NCBI RefSeq assembly: GCF_000741535.1
Contig: NZ_JGYQ01000017.1
Location: forward strand, 1 to 59,495
Source: Bifidobacterium boum
GTDB taxonomy: Bacteria; Actinomycetota; Actinomycetes; Actinomycetales; Bifidobacteriaceae
DNA length: 59,495 bases
Reading direction: 5' to 3'
Part shown: one piece after another, positions 46,837-58,190 of the stretch
How positions within the stretch are numbered: position 1 is the first letter of the stretch
Layout of the letters: the number at the start of each line of letters is the position of its first letter
The notes under the pieces: generated by a model
The model's database searches: none
Seen by the model: only the letters and a program-made list of their open reading frames with translations
What the model was told of the DNA's origin: nothing
Position numbers and translations under genes: made by a program

Positions 46837-49416
46837 ATGGGATTCGATCTGTTTATCGCCGCGACCGCGGTTGTGCTCGCCATCATCGCGACATGGCTGA
46901 CACTACGATTCTTCTTCGCCAAGCGCGAAGGCACTGCGGCAAAGCAGGAGCAAGGCATGCAAAGCGCCGACATCATCGTCAAAGGCGGGTATGAGCCGTC
47001 CCTGATCACCATGAAACCCGGCGTGCCGATCACTCTGCATTTCGACCGCCAAGAAACCGGGGAATGCACCTCACACGTCGTGTTCTCCGACCTCGGTCTT
47101 GACGCCATGCTGCCCGGCAATGCGCACACCGACGTGCATCTGCCAGCGCTCGCCCCCGGCGATTACCCCTTCGCATGCGGCATGAACATGGTTCACGGCA
47201 TGCTCCGTGTCGAGGATGACGGCAAAGACCACAGCGCAATCCAGCACAACGGTCAAACATCAGCCGCAGTTGCAGCGCCCGCACTGAACGCCGTGGACGC
47301 ATTGGACAACGAGCGCAAGGCGGCGGACGAACGCCGCAAGGAAATCAAGCAGCTCGGCCGGCTGGTCGCCATCGGCACCGTGCTGACCCTGCCGGTGTTC
47401 ATCGTCTCCATGCTGTCCATGGCCGGGCATGCCGACATGCCCGCATGGCTGACCAATCCATGGCTGCAAGCCGTACTCATCACTCCAGTCATGTTCTACT
47501 GTGGCGGCCCCATCCACAAGGTCGGCTGGCCAGCGCTCATCCACCGCTCCCCCGACATGAATTCGCTGGTATCGCTCGGTTCTACCGCCGCATACCTGTA
47601 CAGCCTGATCGTATGCATCGCGGGGCCGGCGCTGCCGGCAGGATCGCGCGAGCCGTATTTCGAATCGGTCGGCGTGGTCATCACCTTGGTGCTTGTCGGG
47701 CGTCTGCTGGAAAGCAAGGCGCGTGAAGGTACCGGCAAAGCCGTGCAATCACTGATCAAGCTGCGTCCCCGCAACGCACAGACCATCAGCCCCGATACGC
47801 TCGACCAAGGTGAACACGCCTGGCACGACCCGAACAACCAGACCACTATCGGCGTCGATGACCTGAAGGTCGGCGACCTGGTGGTCGTCAAAGCCGGCGA
47901 GCGCATCCCCGCCGATGGCGAGGTCGTCGCTGGCACGCTGGATATCGACGAATCGATGATCACCGGCGAATCCGCGTCCGTGCACAGCAGCACGGGCAGT
48001 ACCGTCACCGGAGCGACTATCGCGCTCAAAGGCAACGCGGTTATCCGGGTCAGTCAGGTCGGCGGCGACAGCATCCTCGCGCAGATCATCGCGATGGTCG
48101 CCCGGGCGCAGGCCACCAAGGCCCCGGTACAGCAGCTCGCGGACCGCATCGCGCGGGTGTTCGTGCCCGTGATCATCATCATCGCCATCTGGACCTTCGC
48201 GATCTGGGTGTCTTTCGGCCCCCAGCCACGGCTCGCGCACGCGTTGATTACGGCGGTCAGCGTGCTGATTATCGCCTGCCCATGCGCTTTGGGCCTTGCC
48301 ACGCCGCTGTCCGTCACCGCGGCGACGGGGCTTGGCGCCACCAACGGCGTGCTGGTCACGTCGGCGAAAGCGTTGGAGCAGGCGCGCAATATCCGCACCG
48401 TTGTTTTTGACAAAACTGGCACGATTACCCGTGGCACCGTGGATGCGGGCGCCGACCCCGATCATCCCTCCTACACGTCGGATACCGTCAAACCTGGCTC
48501 GCAGCAAGCGGTTGCGGCATTACGCAAGGCCGGTGTGCGCACCATCATGCTCAGCGGCGACAAGGCTGAAGTGGCGGGCCGTATCGCCAAGCAGGTCGGT
48601 ATTGACACGGTGATCGCACAAGTGCAACCGGATGGCAAAGCCTATTGGATTGAGCAATTGCAACACCAGCGCAACGCGGACAGCACGAACAGCGAGCTGA
48701 TCGCCATGGTCGGCGACGGCATCAACGACGCCCCTGCCTTGGCGCAGGCCGATCTTGGCATCGCCATCGGCACCGGCACGGATGTGGCCATGCAGTCGGC
48801 GGATGTCACGCTGATGAGCGGCGATTTGCGCGGCGTGTTGAAACTCATCAACCTGTCGAACGCGACCATGCGCAATATCCGTGAGAACTATGCGTGGGCC
48901 TTCGGATACAACGTCATCGGCATCCCGATCGCGGCAGGTGTGCTCTACCCGATCACCGGATGGCTGCTCAGTCCAATGATCGCGGGTCTCGCCATGGCGT
49001 TGTCCAGCGTGTGCCTCGTGCTCAACGCGAACCGGTTGCGGCATGTGCGCATCGGCGATGATTTGGCTGCCGGATCCGCAGATACCGCCTCGCCGGCTAC
49101 AGAACCCACCATCATCATCGACGAGCACACTACGCTGAGCCGGCCGTCTAACGCCGGTCATGGTCACCCCACCAATCACCCCACCAATCACACTGTCAAC
49201 CACAAGGAGAGCACCATGGATATGCATCATATGGGCCAGATGGCCGAAGCGAACCCCGCCGACGGCAACACCGCGACCGATCCGGTGTGCGGCATGAGCG
49301 TCGCCGTGAACGACGAGGCGATCACCCGCACCTACAACGGCACCACCTACTATTTCTGCGGCGAGCATTGCGCCACGAACTTCAGCAAGGCACCCGAACT
49401 GTTTCTCGAGAAGTAA
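46837..49416 (+). CDS. copA: Copper-exporting P-type ATPase with N-terminal cupredoxin-like and C-terminal YHS domains
   Basis: An 859-residue fusion. After one membrane helix (residues ~5-27), residues ~45-125 form a cupredoxin-like domain with likely Cu ligands Cys77, His80, Cys114, Met118, His120 and Met122 in GECTSHVVF and PFACGMNMVHGM. The P1B ATPase follows with TGE in DESMITGESASV, the transport site CPC at 481-483, DKTGT at Asp525, and GDGINDAPALAQ. No classic CxxC heavy-metal domain is present; the cupredoxin takes its place. The C-terminal ~65 residues are a YHS metal-binding domain (DPVCGMSV and YYFCGEHC), joined by a His/Asn/Pro linker. GGAGG precedes the ATG at 46837. It is controlled by the divergent CsoR operator. 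Confidence 0.93.
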   Translation: MGFDLFIAATAVVLAIIATWLTLRFFFAKREGTAAKQEQGMQSADIIVKGGYEPSLITMKPGVPITLHFDRQETGECTSHVVFSDLGLDAMLPGNAHTDVHLPALAPGDYPFACGMNMVHGMLRVEDDGKDHSAIQHNGQTSAAVAAPALNAVDALDNERKAADERRKEIKQLGRLVAIGTVLTLPVFIVSMLSMAGHADMPAWLTNPWLQAVLITPVMFYCGGPIHKVGWPALIHRSPDMNSLVSLGSTAAYLYSLIVCIAGPALPAGSREPYFESVGVVITLVLVGRLLESKAREGTGKAVQSLIKLRPRNAQTISPDTLDQGEHAWHDPNNQTTIGVDDLKVGDLVVVKAGERIPADGEVVAGTLDIDESMITGESASVHSSTGSTVTGATIALKGNAVIRVSQVGGDSILAQIIAMVARAQATKAPVQQLADRIARVFVPVIIIIAIWTFAIWVSFGPQPRLAHALITAVSVLIIACPCALGLATPLSVTAATGLGATNGVLVTSAKALEQARNIRTVVFDKTGTITRGTVDAGADPDHPSYTSDTVKPGSQQAVAALRKAGVRTIMLSGDKAEVAGRIAKQVGIDTVIAQVQPDGKAYWIEQLQHQRNADSTNSELIAMVGDGINDAPALAQADLGIAIGTGTDVAMQSADVTLMSGDLRGVLKLINLSNATMRNIRENYAWAFGYNVIGIPIAAGVLYPITGWLLSPMIAGLAMALSSVCLVLNANRLRHVRIGDDLAAGSADTASPATEPTIIIDEHTTLSRPSNAGHGHPTNHPTNHTVNHKESTMDMHHMGQMAEANPADGNTATDPVCGMSVAVNDEAITRTYNGTTYYFCGEHCATNFSKAPELFLEK
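49204..49218 (+). promoter_or_regulatory. Internal Shine-Dalgarno and ATG within copA (possible separate YHS protein)
   Basis: AAGGAGA at 49204-49210 lies five bases before ATG 49216, which is in frame with copA. Translation from here would give a 66-residue His/Met-rich YHS protein ending at 49416. The preceding linker is Thr/Asn/His/Pro-rich and looks like translated intergenic DNA. This fits a past stop-codon loss that fused two genes, with the old start still usable. Confidence 0.55.
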
Positions 49417-49417
49417 C

Positions 49418-49477
49418 CCGCGTTCTGCTTCTGCCGACGCTGACGGTATACTCAGCGTCGGCAGAAGCAGAACGCGG
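49418..49477. repeat. Palindromic repeat, CTTCTGCCGACGCT family, perfect 26-bp arms (copy 5)
   Basis: Arms 49418-49443 and 49452-49477 are exact complements over 26 bases, with the 8-base loop CGGTATAC. It starts directly after the copA stop, between convergent copA and clpB. Confidence 0.88.
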
Positions 49478-49505
49478 CCAGATGCCGACAGCTCGCAATA
49501 GCAAA

Positions 49506-49548
49506 ACGGCTGCCCGTGCAAACCATATCAAGGTTTGCACGGGCAGCC
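49506..49548 (-). terminator. Intrinsic terminator of clpB
   Basis: A perfect 18-bp stem (49506-49523 with 49531-49548), core CGGCTGCCCGTGCAAACC, with a 7-base loop. On the minus strand it is followed by TTTTG. It ends the clpB transcript ~20 bases past the stop. Confidence 0.85.
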
Positions 49549-49568
49549 GTTTCGTATTCAGGAAGCCG

Positions 49569-52256
<2,688 letters not shown>

Positions 52257-52354
52257 GGTTCCTCCATTCGCGGCCCTTGGGCGGCTTCACCCGTGGGACG
52301 CTTTGTTGTCTGTGTCTGCTGTATCCAACCGTTTTTTCCGCCGATTATTCCAAA

Positions 52355-52375
52355 CTTGAGCCAACCACACTCAAG
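52355..52375. promoter_or_regulatory. HAIR operator (HspR-binding site) of clpB
   Basis: CTTGAGC-N7-ACTCAAG matches the actinobacterial HAIR consensus CTTGAGT-N7-ACTCAAG with one change. On the minus strand, AATAAT lies just downstream and could be a -10 box, so a bound repressor would block the clpB promoter. Confidence 0.88.
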
Positions 52376-52487
52376 TTTTGAACGCTCTTGATGATGAGCG
52401 CGGACACACCGCCTGCGCGAAGCCACAACGCTATGTTGGAACCCGCCGCCGCTACGATGGCACTGGTTGACGGAAGGAACACACCCC

Positions 52488-52967
52488 ATGAATATCGACA
52501 TCATCGCCCCCGGACGCATCAAGGAACGCTATCTGCGCGACGCAATCGACGAATATTCGAAACGTCTGTCGCGCTTCTGCAAGCTGAACATCATCGAAGT
52601 GGCAGACGAGAAAACACCGGAGCATGCCACACCCGGCACTGACGAACTCATCAAACGCAAGGAAGGCGAGCGCATCGCCAAGCACATCAAAGACGGCGCG
52701 TATGTCATCGCCCTGGCCATCGACGGGCAGATGCTCGGCTCGGAGCGTTTCGCGGCGAAGCTCGACGACCTCGCATTGCATGGTGCAAGCCACATGCAGT
52801 TCATCATCGGCGGTTCGCTCGGTCTTTCCCCGGACATCCTCGCGCGGGCCGACTGGAAGCTCAGCTTCTCCCCCATGACTTTTCCCCATCAGCTCATGCG
52901 TGTGATCCTGCTCGAGCAGATTTACCGTGCGTTCAAAATCAACGCGCACGAGCCGTATCACAAATAA
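52488..52967 (+). CDS. rlmH: 23S rRNA (pseudouridine1915-N3)-methyltransferase RlmH
   Basis: A 159-residue SPOUT enzyme that methylates pseudouridine 1915 in helix 69 of 23S rRNA. Family parts are [20 protein letters not shown] at the start, [39 protein letters not shown] with the knotted cofactor site, and [20 protein letters not shown] at the end. Length matches the E. coli protein (155). The ATG at 52488 is preferred because GGAAGGAAC precedes it. It is a single gene followed by a hairpin at 53050-53091. Confidence 0.96.
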   Translation: MNIDIIAPGRIKERYLRDAIDEYSKRLSRFCKLNIIEVADEKTPEHATPGTDELIKRKEGERIAKHIKDGAYVIALAIDGQMLGSERFAAKLDDLALHGASHMQFIIGGSLGLSPDILARADWKLSFSPMTFPHQLMRVILLEQIYRAFKINAHEPYHK

Positions 52968-53013
52968 GAAAGGACACGGTACGGCGCACCGGCGAGCCAA
53001 CGGCGGGTGCCGA

Positions 53014-53049
53014 GGAGATACCAGCGAAACGCGAGATACCAGCGAAACG
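53014..53049. repeat. Two tandem copies of an 18-bp unit
   Basis: GAGATACCAGCGAAACGC at 53014-53031 is repeated at 53032-53049 with the last base changed within the intergenic region after rlmH. I see no function. Confidence 0.7.
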
Positions 53050-53091
53050 ACAAGGGCTGCCAACCCGTATACCCGGATTGACAGCCCTTGT
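53050..53091. terminator. Bidirectional terminator hairpin between rlmH and FAH gene
   Basis: Arms 53050-53067 and 53074-53091 pair with two mismatches, core ACAAGGGCTG / CAGCCCTTGT, loop TATACC. It lies between the ends of two convergent genes. Confidence 0.75.
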
Positions 53092-53108
53092 ATCCAACTA
53101 GTAGCCGA

Positions 53109-53927
53109 TCAACCTTGCACCACAACATTGCGCAGGCTGCCGATGCCCTCCACATGGACAATCGGCTCATCCCCCGGCTTGAGGCTACCGGACGCGTTCG
53201 GCGTGCCCGTCATGATCACGTCGCCCGGCAGCAACGTGGAGAAGCTTGAAATCGCAGCGATCTGCTCCGGAATGCCGTGAATCAGCTTCGCGGTCGTACC
53301 ACTCGCCTCCGGCACATCCTTGCCGTTAAGTGTGAATGAGATCTTCGCGTCTTTCCAGTCCAGGTCGGTCTGGATCCACGGGCCGAGCGGGCACGCGGTA
53401 TCAAAGCCTTTCGCGCGCGTCCACATCGGGTCGGCGCCCTGCAAGTCACGCAGGGTCACATCGTTGACGCACGTGAAGCCCAGCACATAATCCATGGCTT
53501 TCTCGACCGGCACATTCTTCGCGATTCGGCCCATAATAACCGCGACTTCCGGTTCGAAATTCATGTCGTGGGAGAATGGCGGAATGACAATCGGATCGTC
53601 AGGGCCGATGACCGAAGTGCTCGGCTTGGAGAAAATCACCATATCCTCCGGCGCGTGCGCGATGTCACTGTGCCCTGTCTCATGCATGAACTGGGCGTGC
53701 GCCTCGTAGTTCTTCGCCAAGCCGTAAATCTTTGAAGGGATCACCGGGGCAAGCAGACGCAAGCCATCCGCGTCGAGCGGAAAACGCTCGCCGGTCGGTT
53801 CCACTGGCTGGGCGCCGAATGGGTAGCCGCTGAGCACCACGAGATAATCTTTGCCGTCCTGCTCATCCTTCTGTACGAAGGCGTATTGCGGGGTCTTGTC
53901 GTCTTTGGTGAAACGTGCGATTCTCAT
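53109..53927 (-). CDS. Fumarylacetoacetate-hydrolase (FAH) family protein
   Basis: A 272-residue metal-dependent hydrolase or decarboxylase of the FAH superfamily. Typical parts are PSKIYGLAKNYEAHAQFM, the metal-binding FEPEVAVIMGRIAKNVP, VLGFTCVNDVTLRDLQGADP and LLPGDVIMTGTPNASG. The Glu-x-Glu and Asp ligands are present, so it is probably active on a dicarbonyl acid such as acylpyruvate; the substrate is unknown. No catabolic partners are adjacent. The ATG at 53927 is chosen because TATCAT lies 7 nt upstream with no Shine-Dalgarno, the leaderless pattern. The next gene upstream is the MATE exporter, also minus strand, ~80 bases away. Confidence 0.9.
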   Translation of the reverse strand: MRIARFTKDDKTPQYAFVQKDEQDGKDYLVVLSGYPFGAQPVEPTGERFPLDADGLRLLAPVIPSKIYGLAKNYEAHAQFMHETGHSDIAHAPEDMVIFSKPSTSVIGPDDPIVIPPFSHDMNFEPEVAVIMGRIAKNVPVEKAMDYVLGFTCVNDVTLRDLQGADPMWTRAKGFDTACPLGPWIQTDLDWKDAKISFTLNGKDVPEASGTTAKLIHGIPEQIAAISSFSTLLPGDVIMTGTPNASGSLKPGDEPIVHVEGIGSLRNVVVQG

Positions 53928-54008
53928 ATCCCACATGATACAAGCCGCCATTGCCACAACCGTTACGCCGGGCGCGCATGCGGCGACAAGCCCGGCTGAC
54001 AGGCGCGG

Positions 54009-55484
54009 TCACACGGTAGTGCGTGGTTTGCCGAGCGACCGCAGAATCCGAGCCTGCAACGGCACGGTCACGATGAAGGAGATGATGTCGGAAACCGATT
54101 GCGCAGCTTGCACACCCGGTACACCGAAAAGATGCGCAAGGATCAGCACCGCCGGGGCGAGGAACAATCCAAGTCGGCAGACCGCCACGAAGGAGGCGAT
54201 GATCGTCTTGCCCATGGTCTGCTGCATCATATTGGACATCATCGCGAATCCGTTGAGGGGTACCGTGCAGCATTGGATGCGCAACGCTACGGTGCCGACG
54301 GCGACCACCTGTGGATCGGATCGGAACAGGGCGATGATATCGGGGGCAAGCACCGCGGCGAGCAGCGCGATGACCATAAGCATGATGGTAGACAGGCGGA
54401 CGCAGAACCAGTAGCCGTCCTTGACACGCCGGTACAGCCCGGCACCGTAATTGTATCCGCACACCGGTTGGAAGCCTTGCCCCAGACCGACAATGATGGA
54501 ATTGATGGCAAGCATGACGCGCATCACAATCGCCATGGCGGCGATAACCGCATCACCAAAGGGGTTGGCAGCGAGATTCACGCATGTGGTCGCGAGTGAA
54601 CCGGCGCCTTGCCGCAGCAACGATGGCATGCCGCCACCGATTATCTCACGCACGAGCAGCATGTCCGGCCGGCTGTTGCGCACGTCAAGTGTGACGACAC
54701 CGCGACGGACGGCAAACGTGACCAGCAGGATGAAACTGATGGTCTGGCATATCGCGGTGGCGATGCCGGCGCCGGTGATGCCGAGTCTGACAACAAAAAT
54801 CAAGAACGGCGCGATCAGAAAGTTCAACAATGCGCCGGTGACCAGACCGATCATGCCGTATAGGGACAATCCTTGGTAGCGCAGCAGACCGTTGAGCGCG
54901 AACGATCCGCACACCATGGGAGCCGCGAGAAGAATCGGCGTGAGATATGCGATGGCATACGGTGCGATGGTCGGCGTCGAACCGAGTACGACCACCAGAC
55001 GAGGCAAGGTGACCAGACCGATGACGGCGAGCACGCATCCGCCCAACACCGCTCCGCAGAAGCCGACCGCGAGCAGGCGCGCGGCACGCTCGGTATTGCG
55101 TTTGCCCAGTTCCCGGCTCATGGAATTGCCGGAACCATTGCCGAAGAAGAAGCCGAACGCTTGGAATACCGTCATTATCGAGTAAGCAATGCCGATTGCG
55201 CCGGACTGCGAAGTGCCCAGACGACCGATGAAATACGTGTCCGCGAGATTGTATGCGGTGGTGACCAAGTTTGAGATGACCGCCGGGAGACACAACGCGA
55301 GGATCAGGCCGCGAACCGGGGCGCCTGTCATACGGCGGTATTGTGCGTCGGCGCTCGCACGGCGTGGTGCGGTTTCGCCTGCGGACGCCGACGCGGCATC
55401 TGATACCGCGCCTGGCGCCGACGGGGACGACGGCATACTCTGCCCGTGCCCATGATCTGATGAATTCCCTGTCACTCGATTCAT
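54009..55484 (-). CDS. MATE-family efflux transporter
   Basis: A 491-residue transporter with twelve membrane helices after a ~40-residue charged N-terminal tail. The MATE pattern is clear: LCLPAVISNLVTTAYNLADT near the first helix, FFFGNGSGNSMSRELGKRN, and NSIIVGLGQGFQPVCGYNYG in the second half, which contains the conserved GQGxQPxxGYNYG. It uses an ion gradient to export drugs or metabolites; the substrate is unknown. The start at 55484 gives MNRVTGNSSDHG. A longer frame exists upstream, but it lacks a ribosome site and shows a Pro/Arg-rich run. It is followed by the FAH gene. Confidence 0.93.
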   Translation of the reverse strand: MNRVTGNSSDHGHGQSMPSSPSAPGAVSDAASASAGETAPRRASADAQYRRMTGAPVRGLILALCLPAVISNLVTTAYNLADTYFIGRLGTSQSGAIGIAYSIMTVFQAFGFFFGNGSGNSMSRELGKRNTERAARLLAVGFCGAVLGGCVLAVIGLVTLPRLVVVLGSTPTIAPYAIAYLTPILLAAPMVCGSFALNGLLRYQGLSLYGMIGLVTGALLNFLIAPFLIFVVRLGITGAGIATAICQTISFILLVTFAVRRGVVTLDVRNSRPDMLLVREIIGGGMPSLLRQGAGSLATTCVNLAANPFGDAVIAAMAIVMRVMLAINSIIVGLGQGFQPVCGYNYGAGLYRRVKDGYWFCVRLSTIMLMVIALLAAVLAPDIIALFRSDPQVVAVGTVALRIQCCTVPLNGFAMMSNMMQQTMGKTIIASFVAVCRLGLFLAPAVLILAHLFGVPGVQAAQSVSDIISFIVTVPLQARILRSLGKPRTTV

Positions 55485-55576
55485 CCTAACCGTGGGTGGT
55501 GTCGGAAGACGAACGGTTTGTACGCGTCTGGAGTCACTGCCGCCGGCAACTCCAGACCGCGCCAATCCTCTACGGT

Positions 55577-58180
55577 TCAGTCCCGCAAGAGAATTTCCGT
55601 CAACGCGCCAATCACCGCGTCAGGCATTCCGTTCGCCGCGAATAATCCGCCGCCAAAAGCGGGTGCCGTTGTGAAGGTACGCAAAGCGCCAATCGCACGC
55701 ACGCCCTGCTCATATATCGCCTGCATTGCGTGTTCCTTGGAACTATACGGCATCTGCGCGTGCATGAGCACCTTGAGCGCATCGGACTCAATCGGGTTGT
55801 CTGCGATGCGCAGCCCTCCCTTGATTGCCATGGTCATGCCCGCAGAAGACGGCACCCGAGGCACGGTGATCGACAGGCTCAACGTCGGCGCATCATAGGA
55901 GATTTCCACCTTGTCGCAGACGGTGTTGTCGATGTTGACGCTGATATCGGCAGGATTGACGTCGGCGACGCCGCGGAACACAATCGTCCAGTCGCGTCGC
56001 GACGGTACCGCGTCTGCCTTGCCCTCAACCGGGGCGATGGTGAACAGCGAACTGCAGCCGTCGCCCGAGGCCATCCGGCTGGTGTCGCTCCAGTTGAACG
56101 CCATGCGCGTAGTCGCAGTGTGCTCCCCTGATTCGCCGACCGGTGCGGATTGTGCAGACGGCGCAGACAGCACAGACGGCACGAATACTCCATCATCCTC
56201 GATCATCGCGAAACGACCATCCGCACCGGGGAATACCAGTACGCGCAGGGATTGCGGATTATCCAGGTTGTTGACGGCATCGCCATCGCCGAGCTCCTGC
56301 AATGGCACGATGCCTCCCGCTCGGGCGAACACAGGAATGCGATCGATGGCACGCCAGACTTCCAGCCGTCGCCCGGACGGATTCGAGGAAGCGTACCGAC
56401 GACCGTCGAAGAAGTCATACCATTCGCCTTGCGGCAACCATGCTTCAGTGCGACCGAGGCGGGCGGAATCGTCGTCATCCGTGACGATCGGCGCCACCAC
56501 CAGCTGCGTGCCGAAACGGAATTCATCCGGGACTTCATATGCCTGCGGATTATTCGGGTCAGCCCAATACATCGGCTCGACAAGCGGCATGCCTTCGAAC
56601 GCCGCCCGGTAGTTCATGGTGTACAGGTACGGCAGCATCATGTGACGCAACCGCAGAGCGTCCACCATGGCATGACGTACATCTGCGGAGAAATTCCATG
56701 GCTCTTTGCCCATGAACTGCGAGTTGCTGGAATGCAGACGATTGATCGGGCTGAAAGCGCCAAGCTGATACCAGCGTGCTTCCAGATGCTCGTCTCGATA
56801 CCCGCACATATGCCCGCCGATATCGTGGCTCCACCATCCGTAGCCGATATTCGATGCCGTCGCGGTGAAATACGGCTGGAATTGCAATGATTTCCACGTC
56901 ACGACGGTATCTCCGGAGAATCCGACCGGATACCGGTGCGATCCCGGGCCCGCATAACGCGAGAAGGTCAGCGGCCAGCCATGGTCACGGCCTGAATCCA
57001 GATAGTGCACGTGGTTCAGCGCCCACAACGGGTCGAGTCCGGGCTGACGGGTCACACCGCCTTGCTGCCAGTCGAGCCACCAAAAGTCAACGCCTTCGGA
57101 CTCCAAGCGATGATGCATGTCAAGATATGCGCTGATGAAATCAGGATTCGTCAGGTCGAATTCCACCGCCTCTTCGGTTGTGGGATCAATGCCGACCCGT
57201 TCGGCCACTTGCCGGTAATCATCTTCAAACGCGCGCACACCGTCTCGAGGATGCACATTCAACGTGACTTTGAGCCCACGCTGGTGCAAATCGCGCAGCA
57301 ACGCCTTGTGGTCGGGGAACAGTTGCCTGTTCCACGAGTATCCGGTCCAACCGGAGCCATACTTCGGGTCGATGTCGTCGACACGATGCCAGTCCATGTC
57401 GATCACGGATGTGGTGAACGGAATGCCTTCGCGTTTGAACCGGTCCATGAGATTGAGATATTCGTCTTGGGTATACCGGTAGTAGCGGCTCCACCAGTTG
57501 CCGAGCGCGAAACGCGGCAGCAGCGGCGTCGGCCCGGCGAGTCGGTAGAGGTCCTGTACTGCTTCGGTGTAGCGTCGACCATAGCCGAAGAAGTACAAGT
57601 CGGTTTCCTGATGGTCTCGAGGCGTGATCCATGCGCCGAGAGGATTCGGCTTGCCGTTAGCCTCATCCGTCAGTACGATCACATTCGCCGCGGAATCATC
57701 GAGTACCGCCCAGCCGTCTCGCGAAATAACCCCATCTCCCAGCGCGATCTCGCCATCTGCCTCGTCAAGCGTGCGCGCGGTGCCTTTGAGATTATGTTTC
57801 GGTTCGTCTCCGTAATGCCAAGTGTTGAACTGGGTGTCGGCCATGCCTTTGACGACCACGCTCAACCCTTCTTTGCTGAACGGTTTGCCGTCATACGTGA
57901 TGTACAGGTCCGGGGTGTCGATGATGAGCAATCCGTTGCGATGTGTCACCGTGAATCGCGGTGCTGTGCCGAAATCACGGCAGACGACCATCTGCGTGGG
58001 ATTGTCCTCGAATTCGCCGGAATCTGACCATTCGAAACGAATCAGTGATTCGGTCAGGATTCCGATGCGCCAATGGTCTCCTTGCACAATCGACGACGCA
58101 CGCATCATAGGACGCGTGGAACGCACATATGCCACGAAGACGTTGTCTTGGTCGTCAACGTTGACTGATACTTCTGTCAT
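55577..58180 (-). CDS. GH31 alpha-glucosidase
   Basis: An 867-residue retaining glycosidase of GH31. The nucleophile region reads DFWWLDWQQGGVTR, with Asp in WLDWQ. The acid/base Asp is in YPVGFSGDTVVTW. Other family stretches are LPRFALGNWWSRYYRYTQDE and WWSHDIGGHM, and the C-terminal beta domains are present. No signal peptide is seen, so it acts in the cytoplasm on imported alpha-glucosides or related alpha-linked sugars; the exact linkage cannot be told. The ATG at 58180 has GAGAGGGG upstream; the longer frame runs into the HAD gene stop. It lies 10 bases downstream of the HAD gene, so the two share a transcript. Confidence 0.9.
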   Translation of the reverse strand: MTEVSVNVDDQDNVFVAYVRSTRPMMRASSIVQGDHWRIGILTESLIRFEWSDSGEFEDNPTQMVVCRDFGTAPRFTVTHRNGLLIIDTPDLYITYDGKPFSKEGLSVVVKGMADTQFNTWHYGDEPKHNLKGTARTLDEADGEIALGDGVISRDGWAVLDDSAANVIVLTDEANGKPNPLGAWITPRDHQETDLYFFGYGRRYTEAVQDLYRLAGPTPLLPRFALGNWWSRYYRYTQDEYLNLMDRFKREGIPFTTSVIDMDWHRVDDIDPKYGSGWTGYSWNRQLFPDHKALLRDLHQRGLKVTLNVHPRDGVRAFEDDYRQVAERVGIDPTTEEAVEFDLTNPDFISAYLDMHHRLESEGVDFWWLDWQQGGVTRQPGLDPLWALNHVHYLDSGRDHGWPLTFSRYAGPGSHRYPVGFSGDTVVTWKSLQFQPYFTATASNIGYGWWSHDIGGHMCGYRDEHLEARWYQLGAFSPINRLHSSNSQFMGKEPWNFSADVRHAMVDALRLRHMMLPYLYTMNYRAAFEGMPLVEPMYWADPNNPQAYEVPDEFRFGTQLVVAPIVTDDDDSARLGRTEAWLPQGEWYDFFDGRRYASSNPSGRRLEVWRAIDRIPVFARAGGIVPLQELGDGDAVNNLDNPQSLRVLVFPGADGRFAMIEDDGVFVPSVLSAPSAQSAPVGESGEHTATTRMAFNWSDTSRMASGDGCSSLFTIAPVEGKADAVPSRRDWTIVFRGVADVNPADISVNIDNTVCDKVEISYDAPTLSLSITVPRVPSSAGMTMAIKGGLRIADNPIESDALKVLMHAQMPYSSKEHAMQAIYEQGVRAIGALRTFTTAPAFGGGLFAANGMPDAVIGALTEILLRD

Positions 58181-58190
58181 GCTGCCCCTC

